Of a stretch of 61,715 nt of DNA, positions 16,066 to 25,552 are shown piece after piece; the stretch's first letter is position 1; every line of letters begins with the position of its first letter. The stretch covers positions 1-61,715 of the forward strand of contig JAFVBS010000020.1 in the NCBI GenBank assembly GCA_017479865.1. Direction: 5' to 3'. A program made the translations under genes and the position numbers. This stretch comes from Clostridia bacterium (GTDB lineage Bacteria; Bacillota; Clostridia; TANB77; CAG-508). The notes beneath the pieces were generated by a model that saw only the letters and a list, made by a program, of their open reading frames with translations, was not told where the DNA came from and made no database searches.

Positions 16066-16222
16066 AAGCTAGATAAGTTATTGCTTTCAAAGCGACTTAA
16101 GGTGGAGACCGACAAGATTAGAAACCGCTAAAGGGTTGCGGAGCTCCAAAAGTTGTTTTATGAGTAGCAATCCGATTGCGGTTTTTTCGCAGTTGGGGGG
16201 GCTAGAAAACAATAACTTAGTA
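16066..16222 (+). repeat. Palindromic intergenic element B (family 1, long form) with attenuator-like hairpins
   Basis: TAAGTTATTG (16074-16083) pairs with CAATAACTTA (16210-16219). The core TTTCAAAGCGACTTAAG (16085-16101) is shared with element A. Inside, AAACCGC (16122-16128) can pair with GCGGTTT (16178-16184), or GCAA and TTGC near 16167-16179 can form a hairpin followed by six T. The two folds exclude each other. It lies just before deoA, whose ribosome site GGAGG is at 16233-16237. Confidence 0.65.
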
Positions 16223-16243
16223 GTGTTTATATTGGAGGATACA

Positions 16244-17536
16244 ATGAACATTTTAGAAATCATTACAAAAAAAAGAGACAATCAAATTTTAACCAATGAA
16301 GAAATAGAATATTTTGTGAAAGGTTACACGGAAGGTAGTATTCCAGATTACCAAGCTGCAAGCCTGCTGATGGCAATTTATTTAAATGGAATGAATGAAG
16401 AGGAAACCACAAATTTAACACTCTCCATGGCTCATTCGGGAGATGTTTTAGATTTATCAAACCTAGGAACAGTAGTTGATAAGCATAGCACAGGAGGAGT
16501 GGGTGACAAAGTGACTTTAATTTTAGCACCTATCATTGCTTCTTTAGGAGTTCCCGTAGCAAAAATGTCGGGAAGAGGGCTTGGATTTACAGGAGGAACG
16601 ATTGATAAGCTAGAGGCCATTCCAGGATATGAAACAAACCTTTCCATGGAGCAGTTTATGCAAAATGTACAAAATAGCAAGATTAGTTTAATTGGGCAGA
16701 CCGCTAATTTGGCACCAGCGGATAAAAAATTATATGCGTTAAGAGATACTATTGGTTGCGTGGAAAACATTCCACTAATTGCTTCTAGCATTATGAGCAA
16801 AAAAATAGCAGCGGGAGCAAGCAAAATAGTAATAGATGTTACATGCGGTAATGGCGCTTTTATGAAAGATTTAGAGCATGCAAAACAATTATCTGAAATG
16901 CTAATTAAAATTGGAAAATTAGCAGGCAAAGAAACGGTGTGCGTGATTACCAATATGGAAGAACCATTGGGAGTTAGTATTGGTAACTCATTAGAAGTGA
17001 TTGAAGCAATTCAATTTTTAAAAGGGAATATGCAAGAAGACGTCAAAGATGTAGTTTTAACCTTGGGAGCTCATATGTTGAAATTAGCAAAAAAAAGCGA
17101 AGATTTAGAGAAGAATAAACAAGATATGCTGACGAACATTGAAAATGGAAAAGCATTAGCAAAATTTAAAGAATTGGTGGAAAATCAAGGGGGAGATGTT
17201 TCTTACATTAATACACCAGAAAAGTTTGAAAAAGCAAAATACATATTACCTGTCAAAGCAACAAAATCAGGCTATATTAGCTCTCTTCCAGCACAAACAG
17301 TAGGAGAAATTTCTAGAAATTTAGGAGCAGGAAGATTCAAAAAAGAGGATGGTATTGAGCAAAATGTGGGCATTGTTCTTGCCAAAAAAGTTGGCGATGA
17401 AGTAAATAAGGGAGAAACCATTGCCTATATTCATGCCAATAGCGAGCAAAAAGCAAAACAAGCACTAGAAGATCTAGTGCAAGTTTATCAATATCAATCA
17501 GAAAAAGTAATACCACTCAAATCAATTTTATCATAA
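16244..17536 (+). CDS. deoA: Pyrimidine-nucleoside (thymidine) phosphorylase
   Basis: 430 residues. KHSTGGVGDKVTL is the signature of the thymidine/pyrimidine nucleoside phosphorylase family, and MSGRGLGFTGGTIDKLE follows as expected. The enzyme splits thymidine, uridine or deoxyuridine with phosphate to free base and (deoxy)ribose 1-phosphate in nucleoside salvage. The ATG at 16244 is chosen for its GGAGG; the upstream in-frame extension falls in element B, a non-coding structure. It stands alone here, not with other nucleoside catabolic genes, and its leader may act as an attenuator. Confidence 0.93.
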   Translation: MNILEIITKKRDNQILTNEEIEYFVKGYTEGSIPDYQAASLLMAIYLNGMNEEETTNLTLSMAHSGDVLDLSNLGTVVDKHSTGGVGDKVTLILAPIIASLGVPVAKMSGRGLGFTGGTIDKLEAIPGYETNLSMEQFMQNVQNSKISLIGQTANLAPADKKLYALRDTIGCVENIPLIASSIMSKKIAAGASKIVIDVTCGNGAFMKDLEHAKQLSEMLIKIGKLAGKETVCVITNMEEPLGVSIGNSLEVIEAIQFLKGNMQEDVKDVVLTLGAHMLKLAKKSEDLEKNKQDMLTNIENGKALAKFKELVENQGGDVSYINTPEKFEKAKYILPVKATKSGYISSLPAQTVGEISRNLGAGRFKKEDGIEQNVGIVLAKKVGDEVNKGETIAYIHANSEQKAKQALEDLVQVYQYQSEKVIPLKSILS

Positions 17537-17567
17537 AGGTTTCTTTTTGATATTGCCCATAAAGTGC

Positions 17568-17602
17568 AAAAAACTATAGGAGTGGTTAATACCCTCCTAT
17601 AG
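17568..17602 (-). terminator. Terminator between deoA and the minus-strand zinc-ribbon gene
   Basis: CTATAGGAG (17574-17582) pairs with CTCCTATAG (17594-17602). On the minus strand it is followed by six T, so it mainly serves the minus-strand gene, but it can also fold in the deoA transcript. Confidence 0.8.
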
Positions 17603-17620
17603 AGACAATTTTTATGTTTC

Positions 17621-17890
17621 TCATAAACGAATATCTAAATTGGTACCATCTTGACTTGTTGGAATAGCAAATGTGGCAAATTCCTTTTGTGCTAAAAATC
17701 GTTCAATATTTTTTGCGGAAATGCCAGTAGAAGCAGAAATGTTTTCTACGGTTTTATTTTGTTCCATCGTATCTAATAAAAAGCTTTTGAGTACACTCAT
17801 TTCCATTTTATCCTTAGGCTCACAATTAGGGCATACATTACTATCTGTTACAAAAAAACAACCACAACGACTACATTTATGAAAATTCAT
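17621..17890 (-). CDS. Zinc-ribbon protein with helix-turn-helix-like C-terminus (YvyF-like)
   Basis: 89 residues from the ATG at 17890. This start is chosen because the only purine-rich site (GAAAGG) abuts the ATG at 17902 and is usable only for the inner one, 12 bases away. Two CxxC pairs, CSRCG and CPNC, form a zinc ribbon near the N-terminus. The rest contains NISASTGISAKNIERFL, a helix-turn-helix-like stretch. It resembles the short YvyF/TIGR03826-type proteins of flagellar regions, but no flagellar gene is nearby. A small nucleic-acid-binding regulator is the plain reading. Confidence 0.65.
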   Translation of the reverse strand: MNFHKCSRCGCFFVTDSNVCPNCEPKDKMEMSVLKSFLLDTMEQNKTVENISASTGISAKNIERFLAQKEFATFAIPTSQDGTNLDIRL

Positions 17891-18036
17891 AATTGATAAC
17901 ATCCTTTCAAATGGTAAAATTTTATCTTATGCAAATATACTTTGATTTTGACAAAACTAGTATAGCACAAATTTTTACAAAATCCTACAAAAATTTCAAA
18001 AAAATATAAAATTTTATTATAATTTAATAAGTCTGA

Positions 18037-18117
18037 TTGAAGGCAAGAGTATTCATATTCTCATTTTGTTTCAATCGCATTCGTCATTCCATAAATTATG
18101 AATACTCTTGCCTTCAA
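18037..18117. repeat. Long-stem palindromic element (family 2, short form)
   Basis: A perfect 21-bp inverted repeat (18037-18057 with 18097-18117) surrounds a 39-base loop. The loop's ATTCGTCATTCCAT is shared with the element at 56317-56613, and the arms differ from that copy by paired changes. The rest of 17903-18130 is AT-rich with nothing else recognised. Confidence 0.75.
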
Positions 18118-18132
18118 CTAAATTTCAAAACA

Positions 18133-18156
18133 ATAAAAAAGAGCCCAAAGGCTCTT
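18133..18156 (-). terminator. Terminator of the small Asn-rich peptide gene
   Basis: AAGAGCC/GGCTCTT (18139-18145, 18150-18156) is followed on the minus strand by six T. Confidence 0.85.
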
Positions 18157-18198
18157 AAATCAATTCTAATGTTTTACAACTTCTGACTATCCTGAAAA

Positions 18199-18303
18199 TT
18201 AACGGCAGTTTTCGTTATTGTTGTTTCTTTCATTTTTATTATTTTGGCTATTTTGATTATTCTTGTTATTATTTTTGTTTTGTTTATTTTGCTTGTCTGA
18301 CAT
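18199..18303 (-). CDS. Small Asn/Gln/Lys-rich peptide, 34 residues
   Basis: ATG at 18303 follows GGAGGTG with 8-base spacing on the minus strand, and a terminator follows the stop. The peptide begins MSDKQNKQNKNNNKNNQNSQ and ends NENCR, so it is almost entirely Asn, Gln and Lys with one Cys near the end. Its size, lack of hydrophobic residues and low complexity resemble small spore-associated or coat peptides of Clostridia, but this is only a resemblance. A longer reading in another frame of the same DNA lacks a ribosome site. Confidence 0.6.
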   Translation of the reverse strand: MSDKQNKQNKNNNKNNQNSQNNKNERNNNNENCR

Positions 18304-18384
18304 ACAAAGCACCTCCATTTCTTTATACAATTAGTGTTAACCAAAAAATAAAAAATATTCAAAAAATCATTTTTTGCAAAAAAC

Positions 18385-18413
18385 TTTACATTTTCATCAA
18401 GCTGTTATATAAT
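18385..18413 (+). promoter_or_regulatory. Promoter upstream of rsmD
   Basis: TTTACA (18385-18390), 17 bases, TATAAT (18408-18413). The 125-base leader to rsmD contains an open stretch ending in a TGA that overlaps the rsmD ATG (see findings). Confidence 0.75.
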
Positions 18414-18538
18414 ACAGTAGAAATATTACAAAACAATAACATTATTACATTTTGATTAAATCTATATTACAATTGTGTTAAAGCTATTGACATATTAGCT
18501 AAAAAATATAAAATAAGTGTATATCATGTAGAGGAACT

Positions 18539-19103
18539 ATGAGAGTAATTAGTGGAGTGGCAAGAGGAACCAAATTAAATTCTATTGATAGTTTAGCAAC
18601 AAGACCAACATTAGATAGAGTCAAAGAGTCCTTATTTAATATTATTCGAGATACTATCACAGAGAAGACAATTGCTTTAGACTTATTTGCAGGAAGTGGA
18701 GCAATTCGGAATTGAATTTTTAAGTAGAGGGGCTCAAACTGTATATTTTTGTGAAAAAAGTCCTTTGGCTACTAAAATGATATACGAAAATTTAAACAAG
18801 ACACATTTCACTGATAAAGCAGTTGTGGTAAAAGACGATTATCAAAAATGTTTAGCAACATGTAAAAAGGCAGGAATTCAATTTGATATTATTTATCTCG
18901 ATCCGCCTTATCAAGAAAACTTGGCAGTGAATAGTGTCAAAACAATTTTATCACTTAATTTACTAACAGAAGAAGGAACCATAATCATAGAAACCGATGA
19001 TGAAAAGCGAGAATTGCTCGAATTACAAGCAATAGACATCAATGTTGATGATATAAGAAAATATGGAAGAGTATTTCTAATATTCTTAAATCGAAAGGGG
19101 TAA
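18539..19103 (+). pseudogene. rsmD: 16S rRNA (guanine-966-N2)-methyltransferase RsmD, frameshifted
   Basis: The first part (18539-18715) reads MRVISGVARG, then DLFAGSGA of the SAM-binding motif. It then hits a stop because of one extra base near 18703-18708. The other frame continues with GIEFLSRGA, exactly what the family has next, through the catalytic DPPY in IIYLDPPYQ, to 19103. Removing one base gives a complete protein of about 187 residues, the normal size. RsmD methylates G966 of 16S rRNA. Either this copy is inactive or the sequence has a one-base error. It overlaps no neighbour and is followed after 4 bases by a coiled-coil gene. Confidence 0.85.
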
Positions 19104-19107
19104 AACA

Positions 19108-19545
19108 ATGGAAATATTTACACTATTAGAAACATTAGAAGACATGTTGGAAAAAAGTAGAAATGTGCCTTTTTCTGGGAAATGCATTGCCGATAAAGAA
19201 GAAATTTTAGATATTATCAAAGAAATTAGACTAAAATTACCTGATGAACTAAAACAAGCTAAATGGGTAAAAGAGGAAAGACAAAGAATTTTAGTAGAGG
19301 CACAAAACGAAGCAGATGAAATTATTAAAGAAGCGGAAAATAGAATTATTTCTATGATAGATGAACATGAAATCACCAGAAAAGCGTATGAGAAGAAAGT
19401 TGAAATTATTGAAACAGCTAATGAAATGTCGAGAGAAATTTCAAAAGGAACAAAAGACTATGCTGATAATGTGCTAGCAGGTATAGAGGTTGCTTTACAA
19501 GATGCTTTAAAAGTGATTCAAGATAATCGAAAAGAATTAAAGTAA
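19108..19545 (+). CDS. Coiled-coil protein (DivIVA/ATPase-subunit-like)
   Basis: 145 residues, highly charged, with an extended helix from about 45 to 110 rich in Glu, Lys and Ala (KEERQRILVEAQNEADEIIKE), as in DivIVA-like or ATP-synthase subunit B/H-like coiled coils. It has no membrane segment. It begins 4 bases after rsmD in the same transcript and ends in a terminator. Such a gene is a frequent neighbour of rsmD in Clostridia; the function is unknown. Confidence 0.7.
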   Translation: MEIFTLLETLEDMLEKSRNVPFSGKCIADKEEILDIIKEIRLKLPDELKQAKWVKEERQRILVEAQNEADEIIKEAENRIISMIDEHEITRKAYEKKVEIIETANEMSREISKGTKDYADNVLAGIEVALQDALKVIQDNRKELK

Positions 19546-19554
19546 GATTCGGGA

Positions 19555-19621
19555 ATCAGAAGTCGGAATTCAAACAAAAAAAGTCAATGTAAATTGATTT
19601 CCGACTTCTGATGATTTTTTT
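19555..19621 (+). terminator. Terminator of the rsmD unit
   Basis: ATCAGAAGTCGGAA (19555-19568) pairs perfectly with 19599-19612 over a 30-base loop, then a T run at 19615-19621. Confidence 0.85.
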
Positions 19622-19641
19622 GCTCAAAAGGAGGAAGAAAC

Positions 19642-22059
19642 TTGGCAAGACGAAGAAAAGGAAGAAACAAAAGGAATAAAATCGATATTAATGTTGCTGT
19701 GGTAGTGTTAGTACTTATTAGCATTTTGTTAATGATACTCATTTATACAAAATCTGGTTATTTAGGGGAGAACTTAAGTCCAGCCTTAGGTGGTATTATG
19801 GGCTTTATCAAGTATATTATTCCCATTGGTACGCTATTGATTGCCATTTATATGACACATAATGATAAAGAATATTTGGTTCATAAACTCATTCAATACG
19901 GTATTTTTTTAGTGTGTATTGCTACGATGTTAAGTATTTTTCAAGTATCAAAAGGTAACTTAAATATCAATCAGGATTTTGAAACTGTGATGAAGGATGC
20001 TTACTATTTAGGCGAAAAAAATATTGGTGGGGGTGTCATTGGAGGGGCAGTAGCAATTCCATTTATCCAAATGCTAGGAACTACTGGTGCTGTTATTTTA
20101 AGTATTGGTATAGGCGCTATTTTACTAGTATTCATGTTTGGCATTCGTCCTGCAGAACTGATTAGTGATTGGTTAGACCGCATGGAGGAAAGAAAAGAAG
20201 AAAGACAAGAGGAAAAATTACAAGAAAGAAAGTCACGTAGAGAACGTGAAGAACGAAACGCAAAGCAATATCATGAAGAGCAGCAAGATATGAGCCGAAG
20301 GGAAACAAGAAGAGAGAAAAAATTAAGAGAAAAATTGGAAGCGGAACAATTGGCTTCTCAATTTGAAGATCAACTTACTATACACTTACCTGAGGAGAAA
20401 GAGGAGATAGGAAAGAAGAAAAAATATGATCATTCAGGAGATGGTTTAGATATTCCATTTTTCGGAAAACAAAAAGAGAAAGAAAATTCTCCTGATGTAA
20501 TAGATGCAAATTTATTTAAACAAGAAGAAGAGAAAAAAGAAGATAAAACAAAGGAAGTGCTACAGCTGGAACATACTATTACTGTCGAAGACGAAAATTA
20601 TGAATTTCCACCAGTACAATTACTAAGTGAACCAGAAAAAAAGACTACGAAAGGTGGAAAAAAAGCTGTAACTGATACAGCAGCAAAATTACAGAAAACA
20701 TTATATAGTTTTGGCGTTTCTGCTAAAGTGGAAAATGCCTCTGTTGGACCTGCTATTACAAGATATGAGCTAAAGCCAGCTGAGGGGGTAAGAGTTAGTA
20801 AAATTGCAAACTTAGCAGATGATATTGCATTAAACTTAGCAGCAGAAAGTATTCGTATTGAGGCTCCAATTCCAGGAAAACAGGCGGTAGGAATTGAAAT
20901 TCCAAATAAAGAAAATGAAACGGTTCATTTAAGAGAAATTTTAGAAAGTAGTAGTTTTATCAATCATAAATCGCAATTAGCATTTGCGCTTGGAAAAGAT
21001 GTAGCAGGAGAAGCAGTGGTCACTGACATTGCAAAAATGCCACACGTTTTAATTGCTGGCGCAACAGGCTCTGGAAAGAGCGTATGTATTAACACTCTTA
21101 TTTCAAGTATTATTTATAAAGCAAAACCAAGTGAAGTCAAGCTTTTAATGGTTGATCCAAAAGTGGTAGAACTTTCTGTATATAATGGAATTCCTCACCT
21201 ATTAATTCCTGTAGTGACAGACCCAAAAAAGGCAGCAGGTGCTTTAGCTTGGGCGGTACAAGAAATGGAAAATCGTTATCAAGTATTTGCACAAAAAGGT
21301 GTAAGGGATATCAAAGGCTATAATGAAGTTATTAAGCAAGAACAAGAAAATGGTACCTTACCTCAAATTGTGATTATTATCGACGAGCTTGCTGATTTAA
21401 TGATGGTAGCTTCTAAAGATGTAGAAGACTCGATTTGCCGTTTAGCGCAAAAAGCAAGAGCGGCAGGAATGCATTTGGTCATTGCAACACAACGACCATC
21501 TGTTGACGTTATTACTGGTATTATTAAGGCAAATATTCCATCCAGAATTGCCTTTTCAGTATCTTCACAAGTGGATTCGAGAACTATTTTAGATATGGTT
21601 GGAGCTGAAAAGTTACTTGGAAAAGGGGATATGCTATTCTATCCAGCAGGAGCGCCAAAGCCAACCAGAGTACAAGGTGCCTTCATTTCTGACAAAGAAG
21701 TTGAAAAGGTGGTTGACTTTGTTAAGGCCAATGGAGAAGTGGTGTATAACGAAGATATTATGGAACAAATTGAAAATGCTAATAAAACCGATAAAGAAAT
21801 GGCTGAAATGGCAGAGGAAGATGATGGAACAGATCCACTACTCATGGAAGCCATTGATGTAGTGGTGGAAACCAAACAAGCCTCTACCTCCTTTATTCAA
21901 AGAAGATTTAAAGTAGGATATGCAAGGGCGGGAAGAATTATTGACCAAATGGAGGAAAGAGGAATTATTTCTGGTTATCAAGGAAGTAAACCTCGTGAGG
22001 TACTCATGAGCAAAGAAAGATGGCAAGAACTTAAAATGGCCCCAACAGAACAAGAATGA
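19642..22059 (+). CDS. ftsK: DNA translocase FtsK/SpoIIIE
   Basis: 805 residues from a TTG start with AGGAGG 8 bases upstream. Several membrane helices span about 15-175, a charged linker about 180-345, then the motor: Walker [10 protein letters not shown] at about 473-481, Walker B in [12 protein letters not shown], and a C-terminal winged-helix gamma domain ([19 protein letters not shown]) that reads orientation sequences. It pumps chromosome DNA through the division or sporulation septum. Given spo0A and other spore genes, it could serve as SpoIIIE; the sequence alone does not separate the two. Confidence 0.95.
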   Translation: MARRRKGRNKRNKIDINVAVVVLVLISILLMILIYTKSGYLGENLSPALGGIMGFIKYIIPIGTLLIAIYMTHNDKEYLVHKLIQYGIFLVCIATMLSIFQVSKGNLNINQDFETVMKDAYYLGEKNIGGGVIGGAVAIPFIQMLGTTGAVILSIGIGAILLVFMFGIRPAELISDWLDRMEERKEERQEEKLQERKSRREREERNAKQYHEEQQDMSRRETRREKKLREKLEAEQLASQFEDQLTIHLPEEKEEIGKKKKYDHSGDGLDIPFFGKQKEKENSPDVIDANLFKQEEEKKEDKTKEVLQLEHTITVEDENYEFPPVQLLSEPEKKTTKGGKKAVTDTAAKLQKTLYSFGVSAKVENASVGPAITRYELKPAEGVRVSKIANLADDIALNLAAESIRIEAPIPGKQAVGIEIPNKENETVHLREILESSSFINHKSQLAFALGKDVAGEAVVTDIAKMPHVLIAGATGSGKSVCINTLISSIIYKAKPSEVKLLMVDPKVVELSVYNGIPHLLIPVVTDPKKAAGALAWAVQEMENRYQVFAQKGVRDIKGYNEVIKQEQENGTLPQIVIIIDELADLMMVASKDVEDSICRLAQKARAAGMHLVIATQRPSVDVITGIIKANIPSRIAFSVSSQVDSRTILDMVGAEKLLGKGDMLFYPAGAPKPTRVQGAFISDKEVEKVVDFVKANGEVVYNEDIMEQIENANKTDKEMAEMAEEDDGTDPLLMEAIDVVVETKQASTSFIQRRFKVGYARAGRIIDQMEERGIISGYQGSKPREVLMSKERWQELKMAPTEQE

Positions 22060-22134
22060 GGCTACAACATACTGTTTAGAGATCAAACTTAGGGAAAAGC
22101 ACAACACGAAAATAACGAATGAAAAGGTGAAGAA

Positions 22135-23700
22135 ATGGAAAAAAAGCAAAACTTTTTTGCTAAATTTAATATTAAAGATTATACTAACCAATTAGAGAAG
22201 ATTTTGGAAAAGAAAAGATTTTCCGTAGATAGCAAAAATCTTCTCTTAAGCATGTTTTATAAAATAGAAAATGCTTATCAGGATTATGAAAAAACAAAAG
22301 TAGAGGTGCCTAGCAAAAGTGAGTTTTTAAGCAATCTTTTATCTCTCATTGAACAGTATTGTGAAAATATTACCGTTGCAGAATTTGACTCGGAGGCAGT
22401 CAAAATGTTAGAAAAAAAACAGGTAAAATATATTCTTTCTCCTGCTGAGGGAAGCATAATTGCTTATGGGAATGAAATTTTGGTATTAACTTGCCTTCTT
22501 CAATTAGCGAGAAAAGAAATTGCTTTTCCAGAGGAACAACAACCATTGCAATACCCCATGAACCAATTATTACAAATAGGAAATGAGATGAATCAAGTAG
22601 AAGTGATTCGCGATTTTAACGGATGGTCATGGGATGTTGGCATCAAAGAGATAGACGACATTCCTAGAAATTTGGTTTACCAAACTTTGCTTTATTTACT
22701 AGGAAAAGAATTTATGAAGCAATGGCAAGAAAATCAAACGGAACTAGCTGATTATGTTACGCTAATGCAGGAAAATTTAAAACAGCAATATGGAGAAAAA
22801 CGAGCAAAAAGTTTTGTTTCACTGCTTTGTAAAATTGCAATTGATATTACCAGTGTAGAAAATGAGGAACAAAGAAAATTCTTTGAGGAACTAAAGAACA
22901 AAGAAAATGAAGAATATTCCCTACTTAGCAATAAGCAAGCATATATCGAACAAATGACGGCAGAGAAAAGAAATTATACGAAACAAATTGAAAAAATTGA
23001 CATCATTTTGAATCATAAAGAACTGCTCAGAGAAGAGTACACCAAACGAAATGCAAAATTACCTAATAGACAGAAAATATTTAGTATGAATCACTTAGCC
23101 AATAGACTAGAACAAGAGAGAAATGAGTTATTAGAAAAAATAAAACAATGCAATCAATGTATTGATCCAGTGGGGTTTGTGAATCGCAAAGAACAGGTAA
23201 AAAATAGGATTGATTTTCTAAATACATTAAATTTAGACCAAACACAAGGGCAAGATGAAGATTTGCTAAAGTTATGTAGCATCTTTCTAGAATGTTTTCA
23301 AATTAAAATTGCGAAAGAACAAAATAAGAAAGAGCTTGTCTCGTATTTTTATGAATTACGCTATTATCAAAATCTTCCTTTTGATGCAAAGGGGACAACT
23401 CTGAAAGAATTGCCAAAATTAAAAAATATTTTTACAAAAACCATACAGGTGCTATTACAAAAAGGAACGAGCTTAGGTGCAATTGACTTTGTAACAGAAG
23501 ATGAAAAAGTTAATGAGCAAATTTTAAGCAAAATTTTTGAAAGTAAATTAATTGATTTAAATCATCTAATTATTATGACAGTGGTGGAAAAAGGAAAACT
23601 TTTCATTGAATACTATGATGATAATGTATTAGAAACAAGAATGCAATTAGAAAGTGATAAGACGATTAAGTTAAAAAAGAAAACGAGGGTATTTGTATAG
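22135..23700 (+). CDS. Unknown coiled-coil protein, 521 residues
   Basis: An AAAGGTG site precedes the ATG. The protein is acidic-basic mixed and mostly helical, with a predicted coiled coil around 240-370 (ERNELLEKIKQCNQ) and no membrane helix or recognisable motif. A central region has NGWSWDVGIKEIDDIP. It follows ftsK in the same direction and is separated from the nuclease gene by element C. Its character resembles the unknown gene at 58405, but I cannot claim homology. No function is proposed. Confidence 0.7.
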   Translation: MEKKQNFFAKFNIKDYTNQLEKILEKKRFSVDSKNLLLSMFYKIENAYQDYEKTKVEVPSKSEFLSNLLSLIEQYCENITVAEFDSEAVKMLEKKQVKYILSPAEGSIIAYGNEILVLTCLLQLARKEIAFPEEQQPLQYPMNQLLQIGNEMNQVEVIRDFNGWSWDVGIKEIDDIPRNLVYQTLLYLLGKEFMKQWQENQTELADYVTLMQENLKQQYGEKRAKSFVSLLCKIAIDITSVENEEQRKFFEELKNKENEEYSLLSNKQAYIEQMTAEKRNYTKQIEKIDIILNHKELLREEYTKRNAKLPNRQKIFSMNHLANRLEQERNELLEKIKQCNQCIDPVGFVNRKEQVKNRIDFLNTLNLDQTQGQDEDLLKLCSIFLECFQIKIAKEQNKKELVSYFYELRYYQNLPFDAKGTTLKELPKLKNIFTKTIQVLLQKGTSLGAIDFVTEDEKVNEQILSKIFESKLIDLNHLIIMTVVEKGKLFIEYYDDNVLETRMQLESDKTIKLKKKTRVFV

Positions 23701-23729
23701 AGAAAGGTCACTTTGATTGACTCGTAAAA

Positions 23730-23851
23730 GCAGAGAACTATCGTAAACCCGCAGTAACGCTCAGTTGAAGGAGTAAGTGGAGACCTATGGCAACAGGAGA
23801 CTTATCCACGAACGACGACAGCAAGGAATAAGAATTCACGATAGTTTCTGC
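23730..23851 (+). repeat. Palindromic intergenic element C (family 1-related)
   Basis: GCAGAGAACTATCGT (23730-23744) pairs with ACGATAGTTTCTGC (23838-23851) with one bulge. Inside are AAGTGGAGACC, shared in near-identical form with element B (AAGGTGGAGACC), and CGACAGCAAGG, similar to CGACAACAAGG in element D. It lies 33 bases before the nuclease start. Confidence 0.6.
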
Positions 23852-23883
23852 ATAACAATTTACTATAGAAAGGAGTCTTATTT

Positions 23884-25533
23884 ATGAAAATTACATTTTT
23901 AGGGGCTACTAAAATGGTAACTGGTTCTAACTTTTTAGTAGAGGGTGCTGGAAAAAAATTTTTAGTAGACTGTGGCATGTATCAAGGCAGTAATAAAGAT
24001 GAAATGGCAAATACAGAGCCGTTTGCTTATAATCCAGCAGAAATTGATTTTATGCTATTAACCCATGCCCATATAGATCATTCTGGCAGAATTCCTAAAT
24101 TATATAACGAAGGATTTCGTGGTCCGATAATTACTACAAAAGCAACAATGGAATTATGTAGTATTATGCTTCCTGATAGTGGACACATTCAAGAGCAAGA
24201 AATTGAGTGGCGTAATCGTAAAAGAATGAGAGAGGGAATGGAAGCACTTCCTCCACTTTATACAGCACAAGATGGTATCAATTGTATGGAAATTTTTCAA
24301 CCTGTACAATATGATGAAATTATTGAAATTGACGAAAACATTCATGTTCGTTTTAACGATGCAGGTCATATGCTTGGTTCTGCAATGATTGAAGTATGGG
24401 TTACAGAAGGTGAAAAAGAGACAAAAGCTGTTTTCACAGGGGACATTGGTAATAACGATATTCCATTATTATCTTCTCCAACCATGATAGAAACAGCAGA
24501 TTATGTGGTGATGGAATCTACCTATGGAGGAAGGCTACATATGCGCAATGATGAAAAAGCAAACCTCTTCTTAGACATTGTATCAGAAACACTTAACAAA
24601 GGGGGAACGGTTGTTATTCCATCCTTTGCAGTGGGGAGAACACAAGAAATTTTATATGAGCTAAATCATATTAAGGATGGCAACAATGATGAAGAATTTC
24701 AAAAAAAATATCAAACTTTAATGAATGTGCCTGTTTACGTAGATAGTCCTCTTGCTATTTCTGCCACAGAGGTATTTCGCGATAATATGAACTTATTTGA
24801 TGAAGAAACACAAGAACTCATCAAAAGAGGGGATAATCCATTGGAGTTTTCAGGACTTCAATTTACAAGAACAGCAGATGAATCTAAAGCACTTAACGAA
24901 AAACAAGAATCTGCCATTATCATTTCAGCTAGTGGTATGTGCGAAGTGGGAAGAATTAAACACCATTTAAAACACAATTTATGGAACCCTAATAGTACCA
25001 TTCTATTTGTGGGCTACCAGGCACCAGGAACACTAGGCAGAAGATTAGTAGATGGAGAAAAACTAGTCAAAATTTTTGGCGAAGAAATTGCAGTTAAGGC
25101 AAGAATTGAATATATTGAAGGATACTCTGGTCATGCTGACCAAGAATGGCTTTTGAATTTTATTTATTCCTTTATTCTCAAACCAAAACACATCTTTTTA
25201 GTACATGGAGAACCAGAAGGACAAGAAATTTTAAAAGGAAAATTGCTCCAAACCACACAAATTCCAGTCACCATTCCAAGCTTTGGAGAATGTTATACCC
25301 TGGATGATACTTTAGCAGTAGAGCAGGTAGCAGAACCAATTGGCATCTTTAGAACAGAGCGAAAAGAAGTAATGGATAAAATTAAGGTTCTAAAATCTGA
25401 ACTGGATGATATGGAAACTATTGTAAAGGAAGAATATTTAAACAACAAAACAAGCGACAACGATATCGATAGGCTAAAATTACGATTACAAGAAATTGAA
25501 GAACAAATTGTAAAAATTGTTGAAAAAAATTAA
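23884..25533 (+). CDS. Beta-CASP metallo-beta-lactamase-fold RNA nuclease
   Basis: 549 residues. The MBL metal motif THAHIDHSG (about residues 60-68), a central beta-CASP domain, and a C-terminal RMMBL part with GYSGHADQ and HGEPEG mark a ribonuclease of the YSH1/CPSF73-like group. A coiled tail (about 490-549) is added at the end. It probably processes or degrades RNA in the cytoplasm. The ATG follows AAGGAG. The GH15 gene begins 20 bases after its stop. Confidence 0.9.
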   Translation: MKITFLGATKMVTGSNFLVEGAGKKFLVDCGMYQGSNKDEMANTEPFAYNPAEIDFMLLTHAHIDHSGRIPKLYNEGFRGPIITTKATMELCSIMLPDSGHIQEQEIEWRNRKRMREGMEALPPLYTAQDGINCMEIFQPVQYDEIIEIDENIHVRFNDAGHMLGSAMIEVWVTEGEKETKAVFTGDIGNNDIPLLSSPTMIETADYVVMESTYGGRLHMRNDEKANLFLDIVSETLNKGGTVVIPSFAVGRTQEILYELNHIKDGNNDEEFQKKYQTLMNVPVYVDSPLAISATEVFRDNMNLFDEETQELIKRGDNPLEFSGLQFTRTADESKALNEKQESAIIISASGMCEVGRIKHHLKHNLWNPNSTILFVGYQAPGTLGRRLVDGEKLVKIFGEEIAVKARIEYIEGYSGHADQEWLLNFIYSFILKPKHIFLVHGEPEGQEILKGKLLQTTQIPVTIPSFGECYTLDDTLAVEQVAEPIGIFRTERKEVMDKIKVLKSELDDMETIVKEEYLNNKTSDNDIDRLKLRLQEIEEQIVKIVEKN

Positions 25534-25552
25534 AAATGCGAGGAAAATGCAA

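Noticed and set aside
16136..16243. N-terminal extension of deoA
   Set aside because: It covers the hairpin-rich element B and lacks a ribosome site; GGAGG fits the ATG at 16244.
18174..18362. 62-residue minus-strand frame over the Asn-rich peptide
   Set aside because: It lacks a ribosome site; the 34-residue frame has a strong one with correct spacing.
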